64,000 bases of DNA from Ctena decussata. Its lineage: Eukaryota; Mollusca; Bivalvia; Lucinida; Lucinidae. How positions within the stretch are numbered: the stretch's first letter is position 1; the number at the start of each line of letters is the position of its first letter. The position numbers and the translations under genes are program-made. The stretch covers positions 3,844,001-3,908,000 of the forward strand of contig OZ022511.1 of the NCBI GenBank assembly GCA_963989385.1, read 5' to 3'. Below, piece by piece: positions 1 to 10,759 of the stretch. The notes under the pieces were generated by a model. The model saw nothing but the letters and a program-made list of their open reading frames with translations, did not search any database and was not told the origin of the DNA.

Positions 1-650
1 GCAGACAGACGGGGATTAAAACGGCCAGAAAGTCATCTGCAATGTATAAAATAATGATATATCAATGAATTCAAGTTAGTTTTGATCCAATTATTGTTCA
101 AATGCTGTTTTGTGTTTGATAAAAATTCCTTATATTTTCTATTATCTCATGCGGAACCGGGCTGACGATGCCAAGTTTTTGCGTATATATTCTAAATTCT
201 AAACTGTCCATCACGGAAAGCTTACTTTCAACGTTTGGATTCACGCATACAGTAGTTTTGTTCACTTCTTTGCGACTGACAAGGTCAGAGACACAAAATC
301 AAGCAAGAGAATACGACTTTTCCCTACATGTATATATCGCCGAGATTGATCTTGAACACATGCTCCGCCGTACTAAATGCATATCTGGAAAAATGCAAGG
401 CCATGTGCCTAATCCTTTCATGTGCCGAAGAACCAATGTATATGTGACAAAATAGCATTCTTATATTTTGCATAAATAGTTTTCAGAGAACATAAATACC
501 TAAAACCTTGTGCCGATGTCAAATTAGTTTACGCTTTTTGGCTCCCCTCATGCAGAACCGGAAACTCCTCTCATGGATTGGCGTTCTGAACCGTGGTTTC
601 GCATGAGAGCGATTGGTAGGCGTGTTATATGCATATGATTATCTCCAGTC
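1..650. other. Intergenic, no gene recognised
   Basis: No coding exon is supported. TCTCATGCGGAACC near 146-160 recurs inverted near 591-607 (GGTTTCGCATGAGA), so 145-608 may be a degenerate short transposon with weak terminal inverted repeats. I see no ORF with family features inside it. Confidence 0.3.
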
Positions 651-1063
651 TTTAAAGGCTCCATTGTCCTATTAGTGGTAAAAACGTTTAAATACAAATC
701 GTTATGAGAAGCACTTTAACTGTTACGTTGGGTGATAAAATGTAGGTTAATGTGCATAAATTCATCCATATACAATGTAACTGACAAAAAGTTTTAACTG
801 CTCTACAAAATATACTTTTTTGCTTATCTGGTTTCCGGTTGAACGATGCAATAAACACAACAGCGGAACAGTGAATCGGGCCCCGCCCTTGTACATTATA
901 TTTTTTTACCATTGCCAACTAAAATGACCCAAATCATTTGTCAAAACTCTTTTTATGTTAAACTCTAGGATATTTTATTTGTTTAAAGGTGCCTAAATTC
1001 GGTTATTTATAATGACGAAACTATGGCAAGAGGCTCATGTCAATAGAGCAATGGGGCCTTTAA
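651..1063. repeat. MITE-E copy 1
   Basis: A non-coding element of about 410 bp that begins TTTAAAGGCTCCATTGTCC and ends in the inverse (CAATGGGGCCTTTAA). A second diverged copy at 12711-13206 matches along its whole length in the same order and orientation. Terminal inversion plus interspersed repetition fits a non-autonomous DNA transposon. Superfamily not assignable. Confidence 0.7.
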
Positions 1064-1224
1064 GTAAAAAAAAAAACAACTAGGGGCAGTATAGAGTAAT
1101 CCAGAGACCTCCCTTTTGCCGTCGCGACATAACCTTCCGCGGAGTTCTTATTGATAGGAATAATTTGCTCCCATAGCAGCATTTTTTCTTTTTTAAGAGT
1201 GGACCGGGCGACAAAAATGAAAAT

Positions 1225-2115
1225 GATCAGCTGAACACTAAAGCGGTGCAATGCTGCTCAGGTGGGCATTTTAGCAGTGTTGGTATTCACAGGGTATAAT
1301 CGATTCCGCCAATTTTCGCTTCCTTCAGGGACTGTACATCATATTTGGCTTCCGCCGAGACTGTCCGCGAACTCTTGCTTCCTGCCGAGACTTCTGTACA
1401 TGATAAATGGCTTCCTGCAGAGACTGTCCGCGTGATTCTGCTTCCTGTCGAGGGTCTCGGCAGGAAGCAGAATCACGCGGACAGTCTCGGCAGGAAGCCA
1501 TTTTTCGAGGACAGTAGTCCCTGCAGGAAGCAAGAGTTCGCGGACAGTCTCGGCGGAAGCAAAATATGACGGACAGGTAGCGAAAGTTGGCGGAATCGAT
1601 TATACCCTGTGATATTGTCTAGCTGGACAGCATAGGCGTGTGTTACTGTCTCGTTGGACATTTCAGCGGCGTGACTCTGTTCAGTTGGACATTTCAGTGG
1701 CGTTATACAGATCAGCTGGATTTTTCAGCAACATTAGTATTGTTCAGCTAGACGTTCCAGCCGCGTGATACTGTTCCACGGCGTGATACCGTTTCAGTTG
1801 GACGTTTCAGTGCCGTGGCGTGATACTGCTCAGTTGGACAGTGCAGCGGCATGATACTGATCAATTTACAGTTCAGCGGTGTGATACAGTTCAGTTAGAA
1901 ATTTTATCAGCGTACTACCGTTCAGAAGGACATTTAAGCGGCGTAATGCTGTTCAGTTGCACAGTTCAGCGGCGTGATAACTTCAGCGGGGTTGATATTG
2001 TATAATTTAACATTTAAGAGTCACCTGAACATTTTAGCGAAGTGATACGGTTCAGGTGAACATTACAGCGGCTTTGTAGCTTTTTCTGTGTTTCAACGGC
2101 TTTGGTTTATTTAGA
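1225..2115. repeat. Degenerate minisatellite, about 31-37 bp unit
   Basis: Imperfect tandem repeats of a unit like GTTCAGTTGGACATTTCAGC followed by GGCGTGATACT. The array is interrupted at 1288-1611 by an FB-B foldback copy, so the array predates that insertion. Short ORFs through it are by-products of the repeat. Confidence 0.75.
1288..1611. mobile_element. FB-B foldback element, copy 1
   Basis: Near-perfect palindrome bounded by CACAGGGTATAA and TTATACCCTGTG. Each arm is about four tandem ~30-bp units sharing CTTCCTGC.GAGACTGTCCG, and the second arm is their reverse complement. Flanks GTATT (1283-1287) and ATATT (1612-1616) look like a 5-bp target duplication with one mismatch. It sits inside a minisatellite. 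No transposase is encoded. Confidence 0.85.
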
Positions 2116-2159
2116 CGGACATGTCAGCGTGTGTTTTTTCTTTGGAATAAAAGGAGCAA

Positions 2160-2394
2160 TCCCTTTAAAGTGTATGGCTACACCTGCATGTTTCCTATTA
2201 TTCTTTACAAAGGGAGACAACCATTGTGACTTCCTGTTTGCGTTCCAGTACTAAAAACTTCTAAAAGGGAATTACTTCATAAAGAGTCGACCCGGCGGGC
2301 CAATTGTCGAGGAGCAATTTTTTTCCTCTAAGGAAAGAGGCAAAAATGAAAACAGCAGAGGTGCTTCTGCTGAAGTTTACCCGTTCACCTTAAG
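2160..2394. repeat. PAL-F palindromic repeat, diverged copy
   Basis: Degenerate member of a family whose consensus arms read about GTCAACTCTTAAAGGAAAG and AATTTGCTCC, then the inverse. Outer parts resemble GGTGTACCCATTCA on one side and GGAAGTCACAA on the other. Best copies are at 14770-15030, 19955-20190 and 51612-51850. Confidence 0.5.
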
Positions 2395-2412
2395 GAAGTA
2401 AAGCCGCGTCAA

Positions 2413-2745
2413 CACAGGGTATAATCGATTCCGCTAATTTTCGCTTCCTGCAGAGACTGTCCGTCATATTTGGCTTCCGCCGAGACTGTCTGCGAACTCT
2501 TGCTTCCTGCAGAGACTACTGTCCTCGTAAAATGTCTTCCTGCTGAGACTGTCCGCGTGACTCTGCTTCCTGCCGAGAGCCACGGCAGGAAGCAGAATCA
2601 CACAGACAGTCTCTGCAGGAAGCCATTTATCATGTATAGAAGTCTCGGCAGAAAGCAAGAGTTCGCGGACAGTCTCGGCGGAAGCCAAATATGATGTACA
2701 GTCTCTGCAGGAAGCAAAAATTGGCGGAATCGATTTTACCCTGTG
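2413..2745. mobile_element. FB-B foldback element, copy 2
   Basis: Full-length copy with termini CACAGGGTATAA and TTTTACCCTGTG and the same ~30-bp subrepeats in inverted arms. It is flanked by a perfect 5-bp direct repeat GTCAA (2408-2412 and 2746-2750), the clearest sign in the window that this palindrome transposed as a unit. ORFs running through both strands only translate the subrepeats. Confidence 0.88.
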
Positions 2746-2938
2746 GTCAATAGCTGAAGAGTGATAAATAAGTTCGAGTTCGCTTTGAATCTCCTCCCAC
2801 ATAAAGAAATAGCGACACAAGCTATTAAAACTGATGAATTGAGGGTGTGCACCATTACAGCATACACTTCGTCGTGTCAAACCATTTGTAGTGTGGCATA
2901 GTTTAAAGTAGTGGAATGGAATTGGACTAGCAGGAAGA

Positions 2939-3291
2939 ATTTTCTCCATTTCGGTGCATTGATTTGGGATGACTGAACAGGACAAAACCAGGTTTGCTCT
3001 AATTACTAAATGTGAAACTGATAAATTAGAGGTGAAAACCTTTATAGCATGGTCTCAAGCCCAGGCAGTCGACAAAAACATATATTATCAGATATGTTAG
3101 TCTGTCTCCCATCTCCGTATCAAATTTCAAGTCGGTCGGTTTCGATATAAGAAAGTTATTAAATATCCCATTCTCGTATCGTTAGAGGATCCTCTAATAT
3201 ATCAGTTTAACATTTAGTGTTTAGAGCAAACCTTGTCCTGTTCAGTCATCCCAAATCAATGCACCGAAATGGAGAAAATTATTCCTGCCAG
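2939..3291. repeat. Inverted repeat with about 150-bp spacer
   Basis: The left arm (2939-3036) contains TTTCGGTGCATTGATTTGGG. The right arm (3188-3291) is its reverse complement with small gaps. Short direct similarity (ACTGATGAATTGARGGTGT) also links 2830 and 3520 outside the arms. It suggests an inverted duplication or a mobile element remnant. No gene recognised. Confidence 0.6.
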
Positions 3292-3564
3292 TAATTCAGT
3301 GGACTGACAGTGGTAGTTTTCTCAACTTTTTTTCTTAAAGTTTGGATGGCACTTTTACAGGGAAGAACTTCCTCCATCTGAAGGAGCAAATTCCTTCCTG
3401 TAAGCATATCATCCCAGGTTCTGGAAACAAATAAAACCAGTGGATTTGCGTAGATAATCTTATTCATTCTGCGATCTGTTCCTGCTTTTAAACTATGGCA
3501 ATTGAAAAACCACGACTGAACTGATGAATTGAAGGTGTAGACTATTACAACAGCTTGTTGAGTA

Positions 3565-4746
3565 TGAGCCGCGATACGAGTAAACCAACAAAACGCTTGT
3601 GCGTTTAGCACAAACCCAGATCAGCTTGGGCATCCGCCCAGTCTGAACAGACTTCACTGTCCGCATGGAGCAAGCTTACACCCCTAGCTACCCTTTAAGC
3701 GGAGAACGAAGACTAATCAGACTGGGCGGATGCCCAGGCTAATCTGAGTCTTCGCTGGGCGCTCATGCCACTTTTTGTTATCCCATGTCCATCCGTCCGT
3801 TCGTCCGTCTTTCCGTCCGTCCGGAGCCATAATTAAGTAACCGTTGATTGGAATTTCATGAAACTTTATATAAATATGTATGACTATTTCGCGCTGATGC
3901 ACGTGAAGTTATGTCAGACTGGCTTCAGTAAGAGTTATTGCCCTTTAATTGATTTAAAATCAATAAAATAAGCTATAACTAAATAACCAATCACCGGAAT
4001 TTCATGAAACTTTAAACAAATATGTATCACCATAACACAGCTGTGCACATTAAGTTTCATCAGTATGGCATCAGTAGTGCATGAGTTATTGCCCTTGGAT
4101 CAATTTGAAATTGCAAAATTCAGCCGTAACTAAGAAAACGATGAATGGAATTCTATGAAACTTATAACGAATATGACTCACCATAACATGGTGGTGCATG
4201 TGAAATTTTGTCAGAATCACTATAATAGTAATGCGTGAGTTATTGCCATTGAATCGCTTTAAAATCAGCAAATTGAGTCATAGCTAAGTACCCAGTGAAT
4301 GGAATTTCATGAAACTTTATACAAAAGGTATTGCCATAAACGGCAGTGCACATCAAAGTTTGTCTTAATGTCCTCAGTAGTATACATGAGTTATTATCCT
4401 TTAATTGCGTTAAAATACCACAAATTGTAGTGCATGAGTTATTGCCTTTTAATTGCGTTAAAATACCACAAATTAGCCATAACTAAGTACCAATGAACGA
4501 ACATTCTTGAATCTGAATATAGATATGTTTTATCATAATGGGGTGATGCTGAGGCAATTTTTTCTAGAATGATCTCAAGCATGAGTTATTGTCCTTGGTT
4601 TAAAATCCATTAGTTTAGCCGTAACTATGTAACCAGTGAACGAATTTTTATGAAACTTGAAATAAACCATACACAACTTGGAGCTTCTTCGGCGGGGGAT
4701 ATAAATTCAACGAATTTGCTTGTTTGTTTTGTCGTGACGCGGCTCA
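3565..4746. mobile_element. PAL-A palindrome, copy 1, split by an insertion
   Basis: The left part (3565-3777) matches the first ~210 bp of PAL-A. The missing right end, TTTTGTCGTGACGCGGCTCA, is found only at about 4727-4746. The DNA between (about 3778-4722) is a tandem-repeat element, so an intact PAL-A copy was opened by a later insertion close to its right end. Confidence 0.75.
3778..4722. mobile_element. Tandem-repeat element inserted in PAL-A
   Basis: It begins CCATGTCCATCCGTCCG and ends ATTCAACGAATTTGCTTG. The core is about five or six imperfect ~150-bp units sharing GAATTTCATGAAACTTTATA and GCATGAGTTATTGCC. TGTT occurs at both junctions with the interrupted PAL-A and may be a target duplication. 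Non-coding. The CCGTCCG start followed by a minisatellite core resembles other repeat-bearing elements in this window. Confidence 0.65.
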
Positions 4747-4985
4747 ATTACAATTCGTCTCAAGCCATGTTTAGTTCCAGAAGGATGGGTGGATGACTTT
4801 GACGACCCTTTCCACGGTTTTTAGTCATATCGAGCCAGTGGATAGGTGATAATGAAAGGTAGCGTGAAACCCTGTTCACGGCTGAAAAGATTGTTGTCTC
4901 CAGCGGGACTCGAACCTGTACTGCTAAGTTGGGGGCTTCACATTGTACCAGGAGGAAAGTCGGCCTTATAAAGTGAGTGAAGTCT
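4745..4985 (-). mobile_element. tRNA-derived SINE-like remnant
   Basis: Read on the minus strand, GGTTCGAGTCCCGC (about 4903-4916) matches a pol III B box, with a tRNA-like head upstream of it. The upstream end abuts MITE-C copy 1. It lacks a clean cloverleaf, so I call a SINE relic rather than a tRNA gene. Confidence 0.45.
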
Positions 4986-5227
4986 GGCCCCGAGGTTATA
5001 AAACTTTTTTCATGCTCAACACAGCTGAGCATGAAATTTTACCTGCTAATACGTGCAAACTACTGATAAAAACAGTTGATTTCATACTCAGTTTAGCTTA
5101 GTATGATATTTTCTCTGCTTATGAATATGAAAATGCCAACATTAGTTGGCATTTCCATATCTATCAGCCGAGAAAATTTCATGCTCAGCTGAGTTGAGCA
5201 TGAAATTTTTTTTATAACCTCGGGGCC
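4986..5227. mobile_element. MITE-C copy 1
   Basis: About 240-bp palindromic MITE with termini GGCCCCGAGGTTATAAAAC and its inverse. Nested inside are CATGCTCAACNCAGCTGAGC-type repeats and a central ATGCCAAC/GTTGGCAT hairpin. It is nearly identical in layout to 25842-26084. Confidence 0.85.
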
Positions 5228-5397
5228 TGTTTTTCTGTTCTTCCGAATCTGTAGATCTCTCGAACGTTAGTGCGAACGAAGAAGATCCTATGTCTACGTT
5301 TTTTACGTTTGTCGTAAGGTCCCTGTTCTAATAGCAAGGCTGAAAAAAAAATGAAGGGTGACCGATCTGCACTGCCCAAACTGCAAATTAGTAGCTA

Positions 5398-5511
5398 CCC
5401 ACTGGGCACAAAACCTTGAATAAAATATGAATCAACGTTGATTCAACGACATAACGTTTAACATTAATCAAGGTTGAGCCAATATAGTTTCAGAGTTATG
5501 TGCCTGTTGGG
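5398..5511. mobile_element. REP-D copy 1
   Basis: Short element with termini CCCACTGGGCACA and TGTGCCTGTTGGG and an internal ATCAACGTTGATTCAACG core. Same terminal scheme as 12341-12525, 28826-28870, 29486-29575 and 29660-29762. Confidence 0.75.
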
Positions 5512-5574
5512 TATAGAATAACCTGCGTGCATTATTCTACACTTTGCAATACTTCTGGCCTGAAACTACTCCAT

Positions 5575-5910
5575 CACAGGGTATAAACCAGTCCGCCAAT
5601 TTTCGCTCCCTGCAGAGACTGCCCGTCATATTTGGCTTCCGCCGAGACTGTCCGCGGTCTCTTGCTTCCTGCAGGTACTACCGTTTTTGAAAATGGCTTC
5701 CTGCCGAGACTGTCCGCGTGACTTTACTTCCTGTCGAGAGCCTTGGAAGGAAGCAGACTCACGCGGACAGTCTCTGCAAGAAGCCATTTATCATGTACAG
5801 AAGTCTCAGCAGGAAGCAAGAGATCGCGGACAGTCTGAGTCGAAGGAAGCCAAATATGACGAACAGTCCCTGCAGGACGCGAAAATTGACGGACTGGTTT
5901 ATACCCTGTG
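5575..5910. mobile_element. FB-B foldback element, copy 3
   Basis: Termini CACAGGGTATAAACCAG and TTTATACCCTGTG with inverted arms of ~30-bp subrepeats. The outer 15-20 bp (AACCAGTCCGCC) differ from copies 1 and 2 (ATCGATTCCGCC), giving two terminal subtypes. Flanking pentamers TCCAT and ACAAT agree at only three positions. Confidence 0.82.
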
Positions 5911-5951
5911 ACAATGTGCATGTACATTACTCCTTTATTACAATATAGATA

Positions 5952-6189
5952 TGAGCCGCGACACGACAAAACCAACATTGTGGTTGTGCGCCCAGCGCAG
6001 ACTCAGATCAGCCTGGACATCCGCCCAGTCTGATCAGAGTCTTCGCTGTCCGCATGAAGGTAGCTTAGACCCTCAGCTACCATTTAAGCGCAGAGCGAAA
6101 ACTCTGATCTGACTGGGCGGAAGCCCAGGCTGATCTGAGTCTGCGCTGGGCGCACAGCCACTTTGTTGGTTTTCACGTGTCGCGGCTCA
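5952..6189. mobile_element. PAL-A palindrome, copy 2
   Basis: A 238-bp near-perfect palindrome, TGAGCCGCGACACGACAAAA to its inverse. The arms contain GCCCAGCGCAGACTCAGATC and CCGCCCAGTCTGATCAGAG. The unpaired centre is a short GTAGCTTAGACCCTNAGCTA hairpin. Flanked by TA on both sides. Non-coding. Confidence 0.88.
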
Positions 6190-6237
6190 TATAGCCTATG
6201 CCACTCTTTCAAGTATCTAATAGAGGATATTTGACTT

Positions 6238-6371
6238 TTTCAGTGTAAGATCGATTTTTATTTCACCGAATGAACACCACAAGCAGTATTTTCACAAGTG
6301 GCGAAGCCACGAGTGAAAATACCACCTTTGGTGTTCATGAGTGAAATAAAAATTCATCTTACACTGAAAAA
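6238..6371. repeat. Palindrome capped by a GCGAAGC hairpin
   Basis: Arms ACTTTTTCAGTGTAAGAT... and the inverse extend about 60 bp each and close on GTGGCGAAGCCAC. GCGAAGC is the sequence known for unusually stable single-strand DNA mini-hairpins. Likely a foldback MITE. Confidence 0.75.
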
Positions 6372-7000
6372 GTCAAATTTTCTATTTCTTTTATGCTTGA
6401 AAATCGCAATAAATCTGTTTATTCAAGAGCGTCAGCCATCACGACAGAAACACAACTTTTTTTCTAGCCGTTTTGCATCAAATTTGATGCTTCCAGCGTG
6501 TTTATTGGGTATGATATTGGTTGTAAACATAGTTTGCAACTGAAAAATAGCTTCAAATATCATTTTGATAAACAGATCTAAAACAATTTGGCAAGAAAGA
6601 ATGCCTACAGGAGACTTAGGCGGCCTGACGTCGCGTGCAGTAACAATGTTACGTTTGCGCTTTATGTGACGTCATTAACGTCGTAATGACGTGGAAACAT
6701 GCGTGACGTAATTTTCGTCAAGCCGGATAAGATTTAGCCAATTAATCAACAAAAAACTTGAGGCAATTTAACAAAAATCCTATTTCTGAAACAGTGAAAT
6801 CGAAAGTGATAATTTCACTGTTTGAAACTGTGAGATTATCAGTTTTGATTTCACCGAGAAATCTCTATAATTCATTGAAAAGTATAAAAGAAATATCATT
6901 CTTTGCGAAGATTAATTATCACTGTGCTAGAAGCATTTAATAATTAATTAGGTTTGGAAACTTGACACCAAATTCGGTAAAAATTGTATTAATGAGCCCT
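6372..7000. other. Intergenic, no gene recognised
   Basis: AT-rich, with a small inverted repeat around 6786-6833 (CAGTGAAATC / GATAATTTCACTG). No exon with coding features. The ORF at 6298-6543 is a shadow across the preceding palindrome. Confidence 0.35.
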
Positions 7001-7135
7001 GGCCCCGAGGTTATAAAACTTGAGTAAATTCTCAAACTAAAAACAAAGCACACTGGTCGGGTGCTTTCGTAGCAGCCAATCAGTGTGCTTTATTTTGAGT
7101 TTGAGATTATTCTCAAGTTTTATAACCTCGAACCC
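7001..7135. mobile_element. MITE-C short variant
   Basis: Same outer terminus as MITE-C (GGCCCCGAGGTTATAAAAC, right side degenerate) but a different, shorter core built on AAGCACACTG / CAGTGTGCTT inverted repeats. It represents a subfamily sharing only the ends, and sits 4 kb from nothing coding. Confidence 0.7.
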
Positions 7136-7179
7136 AGGTGTAGGAAAATATACAGTAAACATTCTTAAAACTGGGACAC

Positions 7180-7440
7180 ACGTGAGAGGCGCCGTGGGTC
7201 GAGTGGATACAGACACTCGGTTATGGTGCAGAAGGTCGTAAGTTCGAATCCCGGCTTGGGTCAGTTCGCGACAAAAACTCTTTTTATCTACCCAGCAGTA
7301 AATGGCACATTCTTCGAGACAGAGAAGGATAATTCAGCCAAAAGAGAGGTATGGCACCACCTTTCATATGCTGTGCCCAAGATACAGTGGAACTCTAACC
7401 TCTACTGCCTCTACGGCCACTAGGCTATGGGAAACCTTTA
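7180..7440 (+). mobile_element. tRNA-derived SINE
   Basis: The tRNA-like head begins GGCGCCGTGGGTCGAGTGG. An A-box-like stretch is followed by a B box, AGTTCGAATCCCGG, at about 7231-7244. The unrelated body ends GGCTATGGGAAACCTTTACC. A diverged copy of the 3' body lies at about 38875-39035 (CTAGGCTATTGGAAATCTTT), which supports an interspersed SINE. Confidence 0.7.
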
Positions 7441-7662
7441 CCTTTTCTTAAATTTCTACGATGCAGTAATGTGTCCAAAATGCAGATGAATTGACAAACA
7501 GTGTAGACCCTGATCAGACAGCTCCTTTATAAAGCCGTAGATTTTACGGTAAAATAACTGGCATACCGTCTGACAGTCCATTTCTCATTATTTTTACGGA
7601 CGCCCGTAAACATTTGCAGGAAGTATCACGCAGAGCAGGGAAGAATAAGCTGCACAATTACT

Positions 7663-7900
7663 TGAGCCGCGACACGAGAAAACCAACAATGTGGTCGTGC
7701 GCCCAGCGCAGACTCAGATCAGCCTGGGCTTCCGCCCAGTCTGATCAGAGTCTTCGCTGTCCGCATGGAGGTAGCTTAGACCCTTAGCTACCCTTTAAGC
7801 GTTTAGAGAAGAGCCTGATCAGACTGGGCGGAAGCCTAGGCTGATCTTAGTCTGCGCTGGGCGCACAACCACATTGTTGGTTTTCTCGTGTCGCGGCTCA
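7663..7900. mobile_element. PAL-A palindrome, copy 3
   Basis: Full-length 238 bp with both termini intact (TGAGCCGCGACACGAGAAAA and the inverse). The stretch between 7441 and this copy holds a partial repeat, CAGTGTAGACCCTGATCAGA (7499-7518), and no gene. Confidence 0.87.
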
Positions 7901-8387
7901 CTTTCATAATTTATGCCGAAGAAAGACTCAGTTTCAACTCATGTGCCGAAGGCCGCGGGCTGATATGTCTATGTAACCATGTCATAATCTATTTATTACC
8001 CAATCCACAGGTATAGCAAATCTACAAATTTCTTGGAAATTGACATAAATCTTGTCAAGCCTCGGACAAAATAAATGCATACATTGTAGAAGTGAATATC
8101 TTTCTTGGCAGCATGGTGCATTCGCGCTACAAGCAATACCACCATGACCACAAACATTGCACACCAGTAGCTGAAACGCGTTATTATTAATTTTGTTATT
8201 TATTATAACTATTATTTTCTTTATTTGATTCGTATATTCGAACACAGCAGGTAACACTTTCTAATACCGTATTAATCCTATTAAACGCCCCGAGGGCGTT
8301 GCATTTTAAGAAAAGGGGGCGTTACACGAGAGCCTAAAGTGTAGTACATGTAACTGCCCCAGTACCTATCATAAACAGTACATGTAT

Positions 8388-8545
8388 TAAGGTGAATGGG
8401 TACACCTTCAGCGGAAACATGTCTACAGCTTTGCCTCCCTTCTCAGAATTTGCTCCTGTCTTTCCTTCAAGGGTAGGTCCCATTTCAAAGAGCTCCCTCG
8501 TCCATGGGAGCAAACAGGAGTTCATGCAGCTTAATAAGAGGATAA
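8388..8545. repeat. PAL-F palindromic repeat, partial
   Basis: GGTGAATGGGTACACCTTCA, CTCAGAATTTGCTCCTG and a later GGGAGCAAACAGGAG segment place this in PAL-F. The centre is rearranged relative to 51612-51850. Confidence 0.5.
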
Positions 8546-8695
8546 AACATTCTTTTCCGTGCTCTAACGTTTGCTAAGCCCGAGTGTATTAACGTGTTGC
8601 AGCCCGAACCGCGCAGCGGTGAGGGCTGCAACGTGTTAATACACGAGGGCTAGGGCAAACGTTAAAACACAGGAAAAGAATGTTTTTTCTTGCAT
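8546..8695. repeat. Long imperfect palindrome
   Basis: Arms AACATTCTTTTCCGTGCTCT and the inverse continue through TAACGTTTGC and AACGTGTTGCAGCCC to a GCGCAGCGG loop region. Complementarity extends roughly 70 bp per arm. Probably a foldback MITE. ORFs on both strands are shadows. Confidence 0.7.
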
Positions 8696-9344
8696 AAAAA
8701 GCAGTGCCGAGAGGTATTAACAGCCGTGCATCAACAGGCGAAAAGCCGTGTTTCAACAAATATTTTCTCGCGCTGTTGATGCACGCTGACAGAACTTTCA
8801 TTATGCTTGTGCCGGGCCACTAAAAACCGCCATGCACTCTTGCCTCTCCCCTTTCGGTTAATTTACAATAATTGGTCGCGTGTTACCTATGTTTTCTTAT
8901 GACGTCATCATGCTTTGTACTCTTATTACGTCATAAAGTACCGACATGGATTTCAAAGCCATGTCTTCATTCTTACGATGCCAAATGGAGAGTAAAAAAG
9001 TGTTAAAGAAAACATGCATTCTAAGCTTTTAGTAATCAAGAACTGCAGAATGGTAAATGAATGGATCAGGCTTGCTCTGCATGGAAATTATTGCTCAATG
9101 CATCTGCTTTTTGTTGATTAATTTACCATCTATTTTGCATCTACAACGACCATCTTGGACACTTTTCCGAAATATTGAGGTTGAATAGGATGACGGCAGC
9201 CATTTTGAATAGAATGAATAGAATGAATGCTGTCGGGCCCGGAAGACGAATATTAGTAAACAAATGCACCAGCGCGTTGGCTGTCAAACGGTGACAAAAT
9301 AGAGTGCCATTTTTTTCTCAAATTTTAACGAATAATTCGTTGAA
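8696..9344. other. Intergenic, no gene recognised
   Basis: Unique-looking, moderately AT-rich sequence. A short tandem GAATAGAATGAATAGAATGA occurs near 9212-9231. No exon with homology to a family I recognise. Confidence 0.3.
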
Positions 9345-9520
9345 TTATGCAATAACAGCGATCAAACAGTTGTTTCCAATGCATTAACATTTGCCAGGTT
9401 CCTCGGGAGATATTGAAAACCTCGGCCTTCGGCCTCGGTTTCCAACATATCCCTCGGGACCTGGCAAACGTTAATGCATGAAAAAACATGTTTGATCCCT
9501 ATAATCGTCATTGTTATATA
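9345..9520. repeat. Long imperfect palindrome
   Basis: GCATTAACATTTGCCAGG ... and the inverse CCTGGCAAACGTTAATGC flank a GC-rich cap, CCTCGGCCTTCGGCCTCGG (about 9420-9438). Outer arms reach ATCAAACAGTTGT / ACATGTTTGAT. Foldback-type element with a TTCG-type loop. Confidence 0.72.
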
Positions 9521-10282
9521 CCTTCTGCAGACGACACGAAAGCGGGCTTTAATGGTGTTTCAGCCCTGGCGCACCCGTGTTTTAACAGTGTTGAAGCCCT
9601 GTGTCACCGATTCTGTCGCATTGCGATGATTAAAAATAGGAGGAAGCCAACGTAAAATGCTGTCGATTACAACACGGCTGTTTCTTTAGTAAAGTCTCAT
9701 TAGGTGTATCACAATATGAAATTATATCTGGAAAGAGGCAGGAGGCGTGTATAAATGCAGACGCGTTTATTAGGATTGATACGATACTGGTACTAGTACA
9801 TACACATTATTATGATAGTAATTTGATCTGGCGTACTGTTTCTTACCTACGAGTCAGAGTTTGTTCTGTTTTTAGCAGTGCTGGAAAATTCTGTTTTGCC
9901 CATGGGCTGGGACAGCTCACACGAGCTTGAATTCTGTGTATCACATCTCGCTCAATGAAATGCGATAAGCCCGTGTCTCGGCGATTCTATACCTTGTGCA
10001 TTATTTCTTAAAGCAATGAATTTCCTTCATTCTTTATAAGTCCATCATTATCTGTTTCTATATCTTAAAAGTGAAAAAAAAAAACGAAAAAAAAAACGAC
10101 ATAGTCAATGTCTCACATAAAAACTGTCGAGAGTGCCGCCATTTTGAAGACGTTACCAACTGACGTTTGAAATAACATTGACGTTACGTCACAATACTAC
10201 TTACGCTTGTACACGTTCGCATGAAATAATAATGGTCCCGTTCAATTTGAAATAATTATCGTAGGTAAGAAAAATAATCAAT
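9521..10282. other. Intergenic, no gene recognised
   Basis: A GTGTTTCAGCCC-type short repeat lies near 9555-9600 and a poly-A-rich patch at 10075-10100. No exon is supported. Confidence 0.3.
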
Positions 10283-10430
10283 CATTGGTCTCCGATGCGG
10301 ACAGGTAAATCCCAACCCTCGGGCACAAGGGGTGTGTCGGAAACTCGGCCAGCTTCGTTTCCGACACACCCCTTGTGCCCTCGGGTTGGCATTTCCCTGT
10401 CTGCATCGGAGACCAATGATAGATTCTATT
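10283..10430. repeat. High-identity palindrome
   Basis: CCAACCCTCGGGCACAAGGG GTGTGTCGGAAA and its inverse are almost perfectly complementary over about 60 bp per arm with an ~18-nt loop (CTCGGCCAGCTTCG). Outer arms TCATTGGTCTCCGATGC / GCATCGGAGACCAATGA. The ORF across it is an artefact of palindrome composition. Confidence 0.8.
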
Positions 10431-10555
10431 TGTCACGTCTAGTGGATGAGCTCATACCATCGGATCACCCGATACGAGTTCCATCAAGTTACTATGATAA
10501 TAATTTGTTTATCATATACCTTAGGGAACAGCCAACCAGTCACACTTGCCAGCGC

Positions 10556-10645
10556 TAATGCAGCGACCCGGATTCGAACCTGTGCGGCAAAGGTATGTAG
10601 CTAGTCGTGAGACAAACGCTACCGACTGAGCTATCAATGCGCGCT
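10556..10645 (-). other. tRNA-like SINE head
   Basis: On the minus strand, GATAGCTCAGTCGGTAGCG resembles a tRNA D arm/A box and GGTTCGAATCCGGGT a B box, 40-50 nt apart with a long anticodon-region spacer. The acceptor stem does not pair well, so I favour a SINE head over a tRNA gene. Confidence 0.45.
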
Positions 10646-10759
10646 TTTTGACGTGTGTGTTGACGTTACGTCACTTGTTTCGTTTCTCTGGTTCTCGTTC
10701 CTACGATGCACGTTAAAATATGACGCGCCTGAAGCCGGAACTCGGACATTGCCTCGTTT

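Noticed and set aside
168..455. 95-aa plus-strand ORF
   Set aside because: No family motif, no splice context and no neighbouring support; length is expected by chance.
2464..2985. 173-aa minus-strand ORF
   Set aside because: Its C-terminal half only translates FB-B subrepeats and the rest lies over an inverted repeat. The mirror ORF on the plus strand gives the same repeat peptide, so it is a palindrome artefact.
10556..10645. tRNA gene on the minus strand
   Set aside because: A and B boxes are present but acceptor pairing is poor and the anticodon region is oversized.
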